From Favolaschia claudopus (Eukaryota; Basidiomycota; Agaricomycetes; Agaricales; Mycenaceae): a stretch of DNA of 64,000 bases. Made by a program: the position numbers and the translations under genes. The DNA lies in contig JAWWNJ010000046.1 of NCBI GenBank assembly GCA_037176885.1, positions 682,001 through 746,000 on the forward strand, written 5' to 3'. How positions within the stretch are numbered: the first letter of the stretch is position 1; each line of letters starts with the position of its first letter. Positions 23,621 to 33,855 of the stretch are shown in pieces. The notes under the pieces were generated by a model, which worked only from the letters and a program-made list of their open reading frames with translations, did no database searches and was not told the origin of the DNA.

Positions 23621-25657
23621 TTCTGATTTGAGGAGGAGGTCTGTGCGCATCAAATCAAGCAAATAATGTACAACGGGGAGCCAAATATTGATCCCACCTT
23701 TCTTTCCCGTACCACGACATCCATCGCCCCGACCTCTGCTACAAACGCGCCGCAATGTCTTTCCAACACACCGCCGAGGACTCCAGATACATTGATAGTC
23801 TGCCAAACAAGGTCATTGCGGAATTTAGAAGCTCGGTGCGTGGCCTTCCCTTCGTGACAGCCGTGGACGCGTCGAGAACACTGACGATCCCTCTTATTCG
23901 GTAACCGGTCCGGAGCTTAGTCACCGATCATCTGAGTTTCAATTGAGCGCGGCATCGTTCGGTGAGGTTGTTTTGCTTGCATTTGAGCATCCGGATGGCG
24001 TTGGCAATGCAGCGCTGGTATGGATGTGTTGTACAGGCCATTTTTGAGCACGAAATTTGGAGAATCTGTTCAATACAAATCACTTTTTGTCAATATGTCT
24101 ATTCAGGCAAAGTGCAGGTTACTAGCAGGGGGTCAAAGGACCTTGGTTGGTTTTTGGGTGAAAAAAATGTAGTGAAAGGTAGTAGAGAGTGTTTTATAGT
24201 CGAATCTCAGCGCTGGGATATCGAAATCCGTATCTACGAGTGGAATTTGCCGACCGAGTGCATGCCCGGTGTTTGAAAAACCAATCTGGGGGCGGAACAA
24301 TAAGTTTTCGACCCATTTCACTTACTTTGTGCACTTAGGATGTCGATACATTAAGCGACAAGCCCACAGTACCTCACGCAGTTCGAAAGAAGGGAAAATT
24401 CAGAAAATCTCGTAATATGTTCAAAACATGGAGGTTCCGTCTAAAAAAATGAAAAGAGAATTCAGAACATGCTCCCGACGGCTTTGAAATGTAACCTGAA
24501 GCTCTCTACACGTTCCTTCAGTGCATTGTAGTCTCTAGGACGGCGACTATGGTGCACAGAACAAAGCCGAGGAATATTACATAATCCCGAATAAGAGGGA
24601 TCGACCTTCCCCTCTGGACGCGTCTTGACTCTTGACGCGTCGAACACGTTCCAGATCTATACTCCGACCTCTGTCGAGGCACATTCACACGACTACATCA
24701 CCACCGACGGGATCGATGCCGCCCAACTCCGCCAATTTGTCGATAATGGGTGTCATCACCGCGGTTCCGCGTCCTATCCACCCAAATCAACCCCGAGACA
24801 CGCCAAAGTCGAGAATAACGCGTCTGCAACGCGTTGCGTCGACTGTACAGGTGCGAAACTGTAACTTTACTAGATCACTGTTTGCTAATTTATCCATTTA
24901 GGCGCATATGTTTGCGAGCGCGCGGACCGCCGGCTTCCAGAAGTCGAGCGCCGAGAGCTAGATATTGGCTCGGGAGATCGTGTTTTCGCTGCACAGCGCC
25001 AGACACGCCGTGACGAAGGAACTACAGCGGAACGGAAAGCTGTTGAGTGCGTTCTTTACCTGATTTTTGTACCCTTTTGCTGACAATTCTAGGTTCGCGC
25101 AGCTGATTCGCAATAGAAAATGCTTCGGCGTCGATAAGAATGGTGCAAAACGCAACGACGTATCTGTTCTCAGGGGTCAGAAGCAGGTATGTAATGACAA
25201 TTCCGTTGTTCAGATATATTCTTATGTTGCATTAGACATTCAACAGTCATAATCATTTTGTTGGATGCAGCGGGTGGACCAAGGACTTCACTAATCACCG
25301 AAGCTCTGTGCTTCCGCTTGATCTCGACGAAAGCCTGTTCATCACGGCTTTTCATGGTCAGTCTCTAAACTTGTCAACGACAAATCAACATTTAGCGTGA
25401 TCGTGCATCCAACGACTAGTTTAGAACAGCGCACCTAGTTCCCAACATTTACTAGTAATCTTCAGTTACTTATCATATTGCTTCTTATACCAACTGTATG
25501 GTCTTGATTATATTAGGTTTATATATTGCAATTGCATCTTTTTGCATTTACCCCTGCGTTCATTGGACGCCGATGATGTCAATGGTGAAAACTTCTTCAA
25601 CTTAGCAGCAGATCGTCCTCTGGCGGGAATGTCGGAGGGGATATCGGAAGTTACCGG

Positions 25658-25760
25658 AAGTGCCGCATCTGTTCTGGCTCATGTGCCGCAGGTGGGTTTG
25701 ATGTGCCGCATTTGAGTTTGATGTGCCGCATCTGATTCGGATGTGCCGAATCTCAGGTGT
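25658..25760 (+). repeat. 20-bp tandem repeat upstream of hydrophobin copy 4
   Basis: ATGTGCCGCA starts at 25681, 25701 and 25721, with a variant (ATGTGCCGAA) at 25741, giving an exact 20-bp period. A further TGCCGCATCTG lies at 25661. The array ends about 150 bp before the hydrophobin ATG, so it could be a promoter array. Confidence 0.8.
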
Positions 25761-25831
25761 GCCGTGTGCGCCGCGTCTGTTCAATCCCGCTGTGGCGGCC
25801 TGGAAAATCAGGGAAATTCCTCCCCAAAATC

Positions 25832-25838
25832 TATAAAA
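25832..25838 (+). promoter_or_regulatory. TATA box of hydrophobin copy 4
   Basis: TATAAAA lies 77 nt before the ATG at 25909; leader and spacing match copy 1. Confidence 0.65.
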
Positions 25839-25908
25839 GCCAGGTCATTCCTCGTCAAACCTTACTCGAACACATCCCTTCGTAGTTCAAGCCTTCTCTC
25901 AAACCAAT

Positions 25909-26399
25909 ATGTTCTCCAAGCTCTCCGTCGTCGCCACTACGGTGCTCATTGTGCGCTGGCCTCACTTCCCAACTGGAGTCGCGATCGCTGACTGTTAACT
26001 TTTCTATAGACCCTTGCTGCCGCCAAGCCCTGGGGAACCCCTCCTCCCCCGGTCACTCCCCCGACCTTCAACCAGTGCTGCGCCAGCGTCGTCGACTCGA
26101 CCGACGCGGCTGCCTCCGGCGTCGCTGCTCTTCTCGGGCTTGACCTGACTGGCCTTAATGTCCCCATCGGTCTCAGCTGCTCGCCCATCACCGTTATCGG
26201 CAACAACTGGTATGGGTGATACAAGTTTTCCTATACTTTAATATCGATTTATTTCTTGCAGCGGTAGCACCGAGGTCACTTGCGACGCCCCCGAGAAGGA
26301 GTGGGGTGTGTAATTTTTCGGCTTCAATCTTGTCTCCGATACTGACTGTCTAATTCAGGTGGTCTCATCGCGATCAACTGCATTCCCATAACCCTCTGA
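25909..26399 (+). CDS. hydrophobin-like protein, copy 4 (six-cysteine form)
   Basis: Exons 25909-25950, 26010-26209, 26262-26305 and 26359-26399 join in frame to 108 residues. The signal peptide is MFSKLSVVATTVLI / TLAAA, the linker is KPWGTPPPPVTPP, then TFNQCCASVVDSTDAAAS, ALLGLDLTGLNVPIGLSC, SPITVIGNN / CGSTEVTCDAP, EKEW / GGLIAINCIPITL. Cys are C2-C3 (QCC), C4 (LSC), C5 (NNC), one of C6-C7 (VTC) and C8 (INC). In typical class I members disulfides are C1-C6, C2-C5, C3-C4 and C7-C8, so the missing pair is most simply C1 with C6. It is the closest relative of copy 1 and lies in the opposite orientation. Confidence 0.92.
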
Positions 26400-27267
26400 G
26401 TTAGGAAACGGAACATGTACTCTAGTTTGTGAAACAGTGTGTCCGAGTCAAGCAGGATAGGCAGAGTACATACGTAGCCGTTAGGAAATCGAACATTTTT
26501 GGCCTCATTGTTGAGGACCGAGGTTGATTTTCACTGAGTTCAATTTGAGCTCTGGAGTTAGAGCAGTGATACTCACAGAGTCTCGCCGCAACTGCTGACG
26601 GTAATCATAACGCACATTGATTTTCCTCTGCAATTCTACGCATTCACTGCGAGCAAGCCATGGACCGCCGGCAGCAAGCCGAAGCTTCTCCAACATAGAT
26701 CGCCGCAATCGGCCATCAATCCAAACTGCCGTTTGCATAACGACAATCGCGTTTTCTTCCCAACCTTACTGTACCATTTCGATCAATTCACCCGGCCTGT
26801 GACGCGTGACCCAAATATTCGAACTTTGGTTTTCTTAAATGCCTCTGGAGGAGCGTGACACCTTAAAATTTTCATAAATGGCTCAGAGCACACCATTTGC
26901 CTTACCCACCATTCCCGGAGAACCTACAGGCTAGGGGAAGGCAAGAAACAAAGAAAAATCGGGTCTAGGCGAGATTTCGTTGATTTCAGGTGGGTTTGCC
27001 TCGAAAATACACGGAAAATGAGCCAAAATGAGGCGAAATCAGAGCTACCTACACCATATTCAAGACTCAAACATCAAAATGAATTTTGGGAGGCCATTGG
27101 GGAGAAAGAAAGCCTGTGTGAGCGAAAATCTGGATTTTTGGGCAATTTTCGCCGATTTTGTGACTTTTTTGGGACATTCATAAGAGGCCTTGGTGACCCG
27201 TGACAGGTACGAAAATATTCGTAAAAAATGGGCCCTGTGACGCGTGACATACGAATTGAATGAAATG
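26400..27267. other. intergenic stretch with GTGACGCGTGAC direct repeats
   Basis: No gene is supported. CTGTGACGCGTGAC occurs at 26797-26810 and again at 27235-27248, with a variant GGTGACCCGTGAC at 27192-27204; AAATATTCG lies beside two of them. This could be the remains of a small element. Confidence 0.5.
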
Positions 27268-27723
27268 GTAAGGTAGACCCAGTCCACCCTCGACGAACAT
27301 CACGTGTTATTTCCATCTACAGCGAACCTCCTTATATCGAGACTATTAGGAGGAAACAGCCAAATTCCTCCGACCAGATTGTTCTAATTGTATTCAAGTA
27401 TCTAGAGATAAAATATCAGAGCTCTATTACCTCTGTGCAAGAAGGAGTTCCGGAAACAAGTTTTGTGATGGGGAAACAGTTGAGGCAGTCGTGGGAGCAA
27501 ATTTTGAGACAGCCGCCAGTGATTCGATAACTCTGGCCCAGAAACTCATGGTATCGTCACAATGTCAGAGAGAAAAATGAAGCTTAGACTGAAATAAAGG
27601 ATTTGGTCGAGGGGATTTGTTGAATTCAAACTACAATGTACTTTACAGATGCATTTTGTCGAAAACCGCTGCATAAGGAAATTTCACGTGATGTTTGTCG
27701 AGGGTGGACTGGGTCTACCTTAC
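27268..27723. mobile_element. MITE-like element with 47-bp terminal inverted repeats
   Basis: The left arm (27268-27314, starting GTAAGGTAGACCCAGTCCAC) and the right arm (27677-27723, inverse) match at about 44 of 47 positions. The 456-bp element has no open frame for a transposase. I cannot see a clear target duplication. The flanking right side runs into unrelated DNA. Confidence 0.75.
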
Positions 27724-28319
27724 AGTATCCTGCGATTCGCCTTCTGAGGGATACTCTTCGCCTATCGCGGGCAAGTTGCGGGGCTACTCGTTTGAGGCCG
27801 GTTCAAATGCTCCTCCATCCACTTCGTCGCTCATCCCAGCCAGATGCACGCTTTCCCGCCATGAAACGAGGGGTCGTTCGAAGGCACGAACACGGCGCAA
27901 TTAATTAGTACACGAAACCATTAGGAAAAATGAACTCGTTCAACAAAGCAACCTCTCAGCATTCCGAGTAGCCTCCCACTGAGACGCAGTGCCGCGGGAT
28001 TTCCGAGGGAGGGGGCCCGGGACGCAGATCGAACCCTGCCCATCGCAAGCGAAATGAAAAACTGTTCGCCGTTGGTTGAGCAATGATTCACCCTCATTGC
28101 TGGGGTGAACTGTTTCGAGCATTGAGCTCTTTCTCTCCAACAGATACGCATGCATGGTCATTAATCGGTGAGCGCTGTTTGCCTTTGAATTATAAAATTA
28201 TAATTTAATAGTAACGAGGATTCTCTCTTTTTTTTCGTGCGATTCCCTTCACCAGTCCTTGCTCCACGCATTAATTAGTGGCGGAACATACTCTCGACAC
28301 CGACAGGAGACGGCGGCTC
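27724..28319. other. intergenic stretch, no supported gene
   Basis: Open frames such as 27921-28161 minus are short and domainless. A T8 run lies at about 28229. Confidence 0.4.
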
Positions 28320-29433
28320 ATGGCACCAAGCCGGCAATCAACCTTCCGTCCATCCCAACGGCTATCAGACGCGACTCTCAAGTTCGGTCCGATCCCCGGC
28401 ACTGACTCCCTCTCTTCTCTTACCACCATTGTTCTTTGCTGTTCTCTCATCTTTTCTTCTTCAATGCCTGCCTCCATGTTTCACCTCCTCTTCGCCTGCT
28501 CCTGCTTTCGCTCTCGCGGTCTTTCCAAGGACAATCACACTGTGTGTTCACCCGCGCGGCGTATGTACGTTGTCAACGAAAGCTTACCTTCGGCGTCGGG
28601 CAGGTTATACCTACTGAATCCACGCACCTTATCTCGGAAACTGCAAATGGTGACCGTTCGTATGTGCCCCCCTCCTTAAATTGCTGTTGCGTTTCAATCA
28701 CAGCTCAGCCACTCACAGAACTAGCTACCAAAGTACGGCGGCTGGAGATCGTCAACGTCTTCATGAAAGAATGGACAGTATCGTACGGTCAAAGGAAGGG
28801 TAAGTGAAATAACATTCTAACATGCGTAACGGGGCTCCATCTTCACTTTACATCTTCAGCAAAATGGTGAACGTCAACGCCCACGCGCCTTTCATACTTC
28901 GACACGCGAACGGGGAGGGTCACACGGCGAATCATATCCACTCCAACTCGGCTGGTCCCTCCTCGCCTATATCCCCCACCTCCCCCCTTCCTTCCCCGAC
29001 GCTGCACGAGAGCGATTATACCAACCACCACCCGCACGTCGTCACTATGACTCCGGCGCGCATGCGACTCCGCGCGGATAGTCGGTTTTCGTCGCGCAGC
29101 GGCTCCCGGTCATCCTCGTTGCGGAGGTACGATCCTTCGGACAGACTGCTGTTCAATAATCACGCTGGGTTCGCCGCGGAAAGAGTGAGGCATACGCCGC
29201 CGCCGCCTCCAAGTCGAACCTTGGCTGCCGAGGTCGCTCAATCGGTCTCGACTTCCAGCTCCGGCCCGGGGACTGGGGATGTTAGTATGCAGCTTTTGGA
29301 TTTCGAGCTCTAGTTCATTGTTTGACAGGTTTTGAGGTCGTCTCCTGCCAGTCCCATCGGCATCCACCACTCCAAGTTGGCCAACGACGCGGATCACCAT
29401 GATTCTATTGCATTTTCATGGAGCGAGACATGA
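28320..29433 (+). CDS. hypothetical protein, Ser/Pro/His-rich, multi-exon
   Basis: A plausible multi-exon gene that I do not recognise. It may start MAPSRQSTFRPSQRLSDATL at 28320. The clearest part is the 3' half: an exon reading GDRQRLHERMDSIVRSKEG joins, through the intron at about 28801-28859, to KMVNVNAHAPFILRHANG, then a long Ser/Pro-rich tail with NHHPHVVTMTPARMRLRADS and RYDPSDRLLFNNHAGFAAE. A last intron (donor at about 29281) leads to VLRSSPASPIGIHHSKLAND and a final SIAFSWSET before the TGA at 29431-29433. The exon structure of the first 400 nt is uncertain. No signal peptide or known domain is visible; it is probably disordered. Confidence 0.5.
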
Positions 29434-30334
29434 GTATCGTTTGCTACTCTTCTCTAATGAAGTCGCGATCACTCGTTTGAAGACTCGGATGTACTACAGA
29501 TAGTGTTTGGATACCCTTACCCGAAAGCCGACACCGGAAACTTGGGTTGGCAGAGTTGTATAGCTTGTATTTCTTGTGTGTTACTACGTTCTTTCAAAGA
29601 TTGCTTCGTCTAGAAATAGAGTAAGACCCAATGTATCTATATCTCCGGAGTCAATAAACCGTTTGGTCCTTGACTGTATTTCAAATGACTCGACTCTCAT
29701 TCCTCTTGACCGCAATGACACTTGCGCATTTGATGTCCTTGAAATTTTCTACGCCGTCCCGTTAATACGACCTTAGTTTCTCTAGAAGTTGTTCAACGCC
29801 TGTTTTCCGAAACTTACTTCTCTATTTATTCTTTAGTTCTACCGCGGCGAGTTGAGTACTGCGACCGTGAGCTCGGCTATGGGATGATGGAGAAGTCCAG
29901 GGACCGTAGTGTACATTAGTGCCTGTACACTCAGTTACTCCCTGGGCCCCGGCGTTCCTCAGGGGACCGTGCCGTGTAATCTTCCTTCCTTCCTTCCTTC
30001 CTTCCCCTCAGCAAGCTGTGCCCAGAGCTTCGCAATATCCAACGACTTTCCAAGCGAACAAAACAATTGAACGCTTTCCGCCGTTGAACGCCGCTTTCCG
30101 CCGCCCTGGTTGACCGAGCGACTCCAACTGCGACTCGAAGGATTTGAAGCTGAAGGATATCTCCTGCATTCCTCAAGACCTCATGTTTAATATTACACTA
30201 GTGCTGAATTAATAAGGACTTCACTTAAGCGACCGCTATCAGCAAAGCGCAAAAGTTGACCCTCAAATCAAAATCCTGGATACGTCGTGAATTTAAACTC
30301 GCATCTCACAGAAGATAACCCATACCGAAATAGT
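29434..30334. other. intergenic stretch, no supported gene
   Basis: No gene is supported in this 0.9 kb. It contains a CTTC microsatellite. Confidence 0.5.
29981..30005 (+). repeat. CTTC microsatellite
   Basis: About six tandem CTTC units. Confidence 0.9.
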
Positions 30335-31095
30335 TCAGTTCCGGCGTATTCCAAATCGTTGCTTGGACGCATACTTCCCCCAACGTTGAATATCCTCTCG
30401 CTGGAGTAAAAGCTCCACCGTGTAAAATTCCCGCGCAAGCACCTCATTAGAAGCTACTTGATGGACGGCGGTATGACACGGTCTACAGTAATTCGCTGTT
30501 GATTAAACGGGCACGAATACATAGTCCATAAGTAGCCTTGAACGCACCTGCAAAGCCAAGCAACCGAGTTGAGAATACTTTCCGGATGCCACTTCTTCTT
30601 CAACACTTTGGCATGCGTGGAACGAGGTATGAGATGATGGTACGTCAACGGCACGCGGCGCTCGCAGATCTCGCATTCTTGCGTGCGCGTAGAGGACCAC
30701 ACCGGCGGCGGGGCGCAAGTTTCAGTCAGATAGTCTCCCAGGATCTTTCGCAGGAATTCATGCGACTCGGCGTCGTCTGAAGCCAGGCCGTATGAGATCA
30801 AGGTGTCGGTGAACGACACAGGGGTGGAGTCGAGCGGGATGGAGTCCAGATCGTCTAGTGGGAGGGAAGATCTGGTTTCGTAGGATGCGAGTGTGAGTGG
30901 TCTGGGCAGTGTCGGCCAAATCTCTTCTGCGAGATATGAAGCGAAATCATCCAGTTCGGATGTGCCGATTTCTGTAGTACTGGACGACGCTGAAGACGGA
31001 GGATTCTGGAGTTCGGGGAGAGACAACAGACGTCTGGCAAATGTGTCCTTCAGGATGTTGAATTGAGGAGTCTCGTGAAAGGTCGTCGACGGCAT
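30335..31095 (-). CDS. HNH endonuclease-domain protein
   Basis: Two exons (30548-31095 and 30335-30482) joined across a 65-nt intron give 231 residues. The N-terminal two thirds are acidic and Ser-rich (PSSASSSTTEIGTSELDDF) and lack a known domain. The HNH fold is at the C-terminus: CEICERRVPLTYHHLIPRS supplies the first Cys pair and the catalytic His, LNSVAWLC / RPCHTAVH the second Cys pair and metal-binding His, followed by ASNEVLAREFYTVELLLQRE. The intron falls exactly inside WLCRPCH. The cellular role of these fungal HNH proteins is not clear; DNA nicking is the general family activity. Confidence 0.85.
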
Positions 31096-33855
31096 GGATG
31101 GAGGCGCGGAGGAGGTGGTGGTTGTGGTGAGAGTGGGGTTTCGGATATAAGTACCGTCGTCGGAGCCGAGATGTCATCTCGGCAACTCCCGGGACGGTCC
31201 CGCATGTTGAACTTTACAAATTTCAACTTCGTAGGCAAAAAGAATTTATTGGCAACATGCTATGCTGGAAGCGTTTAAAATTCTCAATGGCAAGTCATAG
31301 TCCGAGCGTTTTGATTGGTTGTCTGACGAAGAAGAATGCACAACGCTCGAACTCGAGAAATGTTGAATTCTCGAATCACGCATTTACAGTGTCATACTCA
31401 CTTTAGGGGATGCTGCTTCGCCGAATTCTCAGTACTAAAATGGCCGTCCCGCTCTCTAATGCGAACGAAACGTGAAAAATAGCACAAACAAATCAAGAAT
31501 GTGAATCTTCGATCCTTCATCAAATTACGCCCTAGCTAGCATATTGGTTTCGGCTACTTCCTAACTGGTTAGTGAGAGAGTACAGTAGTCTTATAGTCTT
31601 GTCGGAAGCAGTATAATCGTACTGAGAAATTCGATCTGAATCCAATGCATATGCACAAGACGCCGGATTCAGAGGTCGAACAGCCTCGCCGCGACAATTT
31701 GGATGGAATTTAGACCATCAAAGTTAAGTAAGGTTGGGAGGCCAAGATGCGTTCAAACCTGACTTCTGGGCGAGAAAGACCAATAAAGCGAAGCAAACAT
31801 TGGAAGAACCAAGGGCAGAATATTACTATTGCGGTTATTTGTTGATGCCAAACAAATCAATTGAAGATACCTCGACGAGCTCGCTTTCCGCTCGAGTCTG
31901 GAGAAACGGGACGCCAGACGTGTTTTGATGCGACGGAAATAACTGCAAACAAAGTGGTTGGACTTGATTCGATGACTCGGACAGGGAACGGTTAACGCGG
32001 GCAGTCAAAAACAATCAGTCCTGGCGGGAGTCGAACTCGCAATCACCAAACTTGCAACAGTGCCCATCGGTGTCGTACCATTAGACCACAGGACTTGATC
32101 AAACCACAATTAGTTGGTGAGTACTCAGAATCTGTGCCGGGTACCACATGAAGACGAATGCCTTCTGATACGAGTCTGAGTTCAAAGTGAAAGCAACTTT
32201 AAATTTAGTGTGAATACTTTACTTACAAACTGGATTTTGAGTTGATTTTCTGGTCATTTACCGTCTCAAAAAGTTAGATTCGGACGAGAAAATAATTGGG
32301 GGACGGAAGGTCGCCGCGCACACTGTGGGGGAGTAAAAGAGTCCATATCTCCGCTGGTAGTTTGGCTTGACTGGTGCAATAGCGGTAAGTATCGCAGCGC
32401 CCGCTGTCGCGTCGCCGTCAAGTTTGCGAGTCATTCTCAGTCAAACTGCCAATTGAAATTTGATGTGTCTTGGTGTTGATTCCCCTACAAGCAAGAGATC
32501 CTCCTCGGCCGAGCACGGATCGAAGGATACGTTCCTAGCAAGTCAAGTCGGTTGCAAGTCGGTGTGCAGTTCAACTGTTCAATTGATTAGATCAAATTTG
32601 CTCGTGTTTGTCTTCTTCGGCTCAATCTCGGCCGCATTCACTCTGTCGCAAACCACCACTTGGACCTGGGCCATCCAACCTATGCTTCGCATATATTGTC
32701 TTTGCTGCCTCAAGAGCCGGATAATGTCCCAGTTTGAATCTGCTTGCCTGCAGCGCTAGCCTGGCTCGGACAGCAAAATACAATATTTCATGATTTTCAA
32801 AATTATCTTGCACCTTGACTCTTCTGGCCCTTGTCTTGCGCCGTCATCTTTGTCCCAGGTCTCCACCCCGATGTACAACCTATACGTGCCGATGCCAAGC
32901 CAGCTATGCAGAAACCATGGACATCGCCAGCCTCGGAATCCCGATCGCAGTCGTACATGTTCCGAATATCTTCCCCACTCAGGCTAGCCATTTATCGCTG
33001 TGGGAATTCCAAGAATCCGGCACATGCCCAATGGCTGACCCAGCGATCGCATGGCGCCGCCCTGTGGCGTCCTTATCTTCCGGGTTGCACGCGCCTCGTT
33101 CTCAAACTCTCCACAAGAACTCCCCCGGGCGGCCGCGAGGGTCAGGAAGAGAAAGTTCATGAGGGGATACCGAAGTGGAAGATACCAAGAATACGAAACC
33201 GGTGTTCCGATTCAATTTCGGTGTTGCGTACTCGTCAGATGAAACCCGGTAATTTCTCGATTATGCCCAGAGCTGAGAGTTCCAAAGGCAATATTCGAAA
33301 ACTTGTGAGACGAGGTGTGATTTACTCCGCATTGAAGCGGATCTAGATATCAACTAAGCTACGCAAGGGACCCCCAATTTGCACCAGGCTATCATCACAC
33401 AGTGGACGCAGAATTTGGGACGGACCGAAGCTTCGAGCTGACACACAAAAATTTCACACGATACTTAGTTGTCAAATACACACTTTTCTCTGCCTCCCGT
33501 ATGCATTCGAGCTCGTACAACACTCTAACACGCCAAAACCCCCTCAGGCTCAAACCCATCCCTTTCCACCAAGCCAGAAAAATTCCCTTAAAAGGCGAGC
33601 AAATTCCCATAACGGGCCACCCCCTCACCCGCTCCTCCTCCAATCCTCGACTTTCGACTTCATCCCCAAACCCCATCCGAAAAACCAAAAAGTAGCCATA
33701 TTTTTTTACACAAAATCCTACACTACCCCCGTTGATATATGTATAATTTTCTCCTCATATATCCATCATTCGTCGCCATCGTGCAATAAATCGTATCGTA
33801 TCGTATCGTACACCCTGCTCCCAAAGCACACCACACCCACACACCACACCACCAC
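31096..33855. other. gene-poor stretch with one tRNA-like gene
   Basis: No protein gene is supported. A 171-codon plus frame (32831-33346) lacks an early ATG and any domain. A (TCGTA)n run lies at about 33790-33808, just beyond the OPT gene's 3' end. Confidence 0.5.
32017..32095 (-). tRNA. tRNA-like gene, anticodon uncertain
   Basis: On the minus strand AGTCCTG pairs perfectly with CAGGACT as a 7-bp acceptor. GTCTAATGGTACGAC forms a D arm, and GCGAGTTCGACTCCCGC a T arm with one mismatch. The T arm and acceptor resemble tRNA-Cys. The anticodon arm has about eight extra nucleotides (CCGATGGGCACTG...GCAAGTTTGG) and no standard U33 loop, so it is either an atypical intron-bearing tRNA or a tRNA pseudogene. 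Confidence 0.5.

Larger units (their letters stand above)
20517..25908. other. 5.4-kb gene-poor stretch
   Basis: No complete gene is supported. Two stretches read like degraded coding DNA: 23755-23904 (MSFQHTAEDSRYIDSLPNKV, stops after 49 codons) and 24964-25190 (EIVFSLHSARHAVTKELQRN, then RNRKCFGVDKN), each without a workable gene around it. Short GTGCCGCA-type repeats occur at 23520-23620 and 25658-25760. Confidence 0.45.

Noticed and set aside
23755..23904. 49-codon frame starting MSFQHTAEDSRYIDSLPNKV
   Set aside because: It could be a first exon, but no downstream exon fits and the frame ends abruptly.
24640..25350. Coding-like fragments (EIVFSLHSARHAVTKELQRN and neighbours)
   Set aside because: Stops interrupt them, no complete gene can be assembled, and no family is recognised; at best a relic.
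32831..33346. 171-codon plus-strand open frame
   Set aside because: It begins without an ATG, and the translation has no recognisable domain; overlapping frames are equally open.
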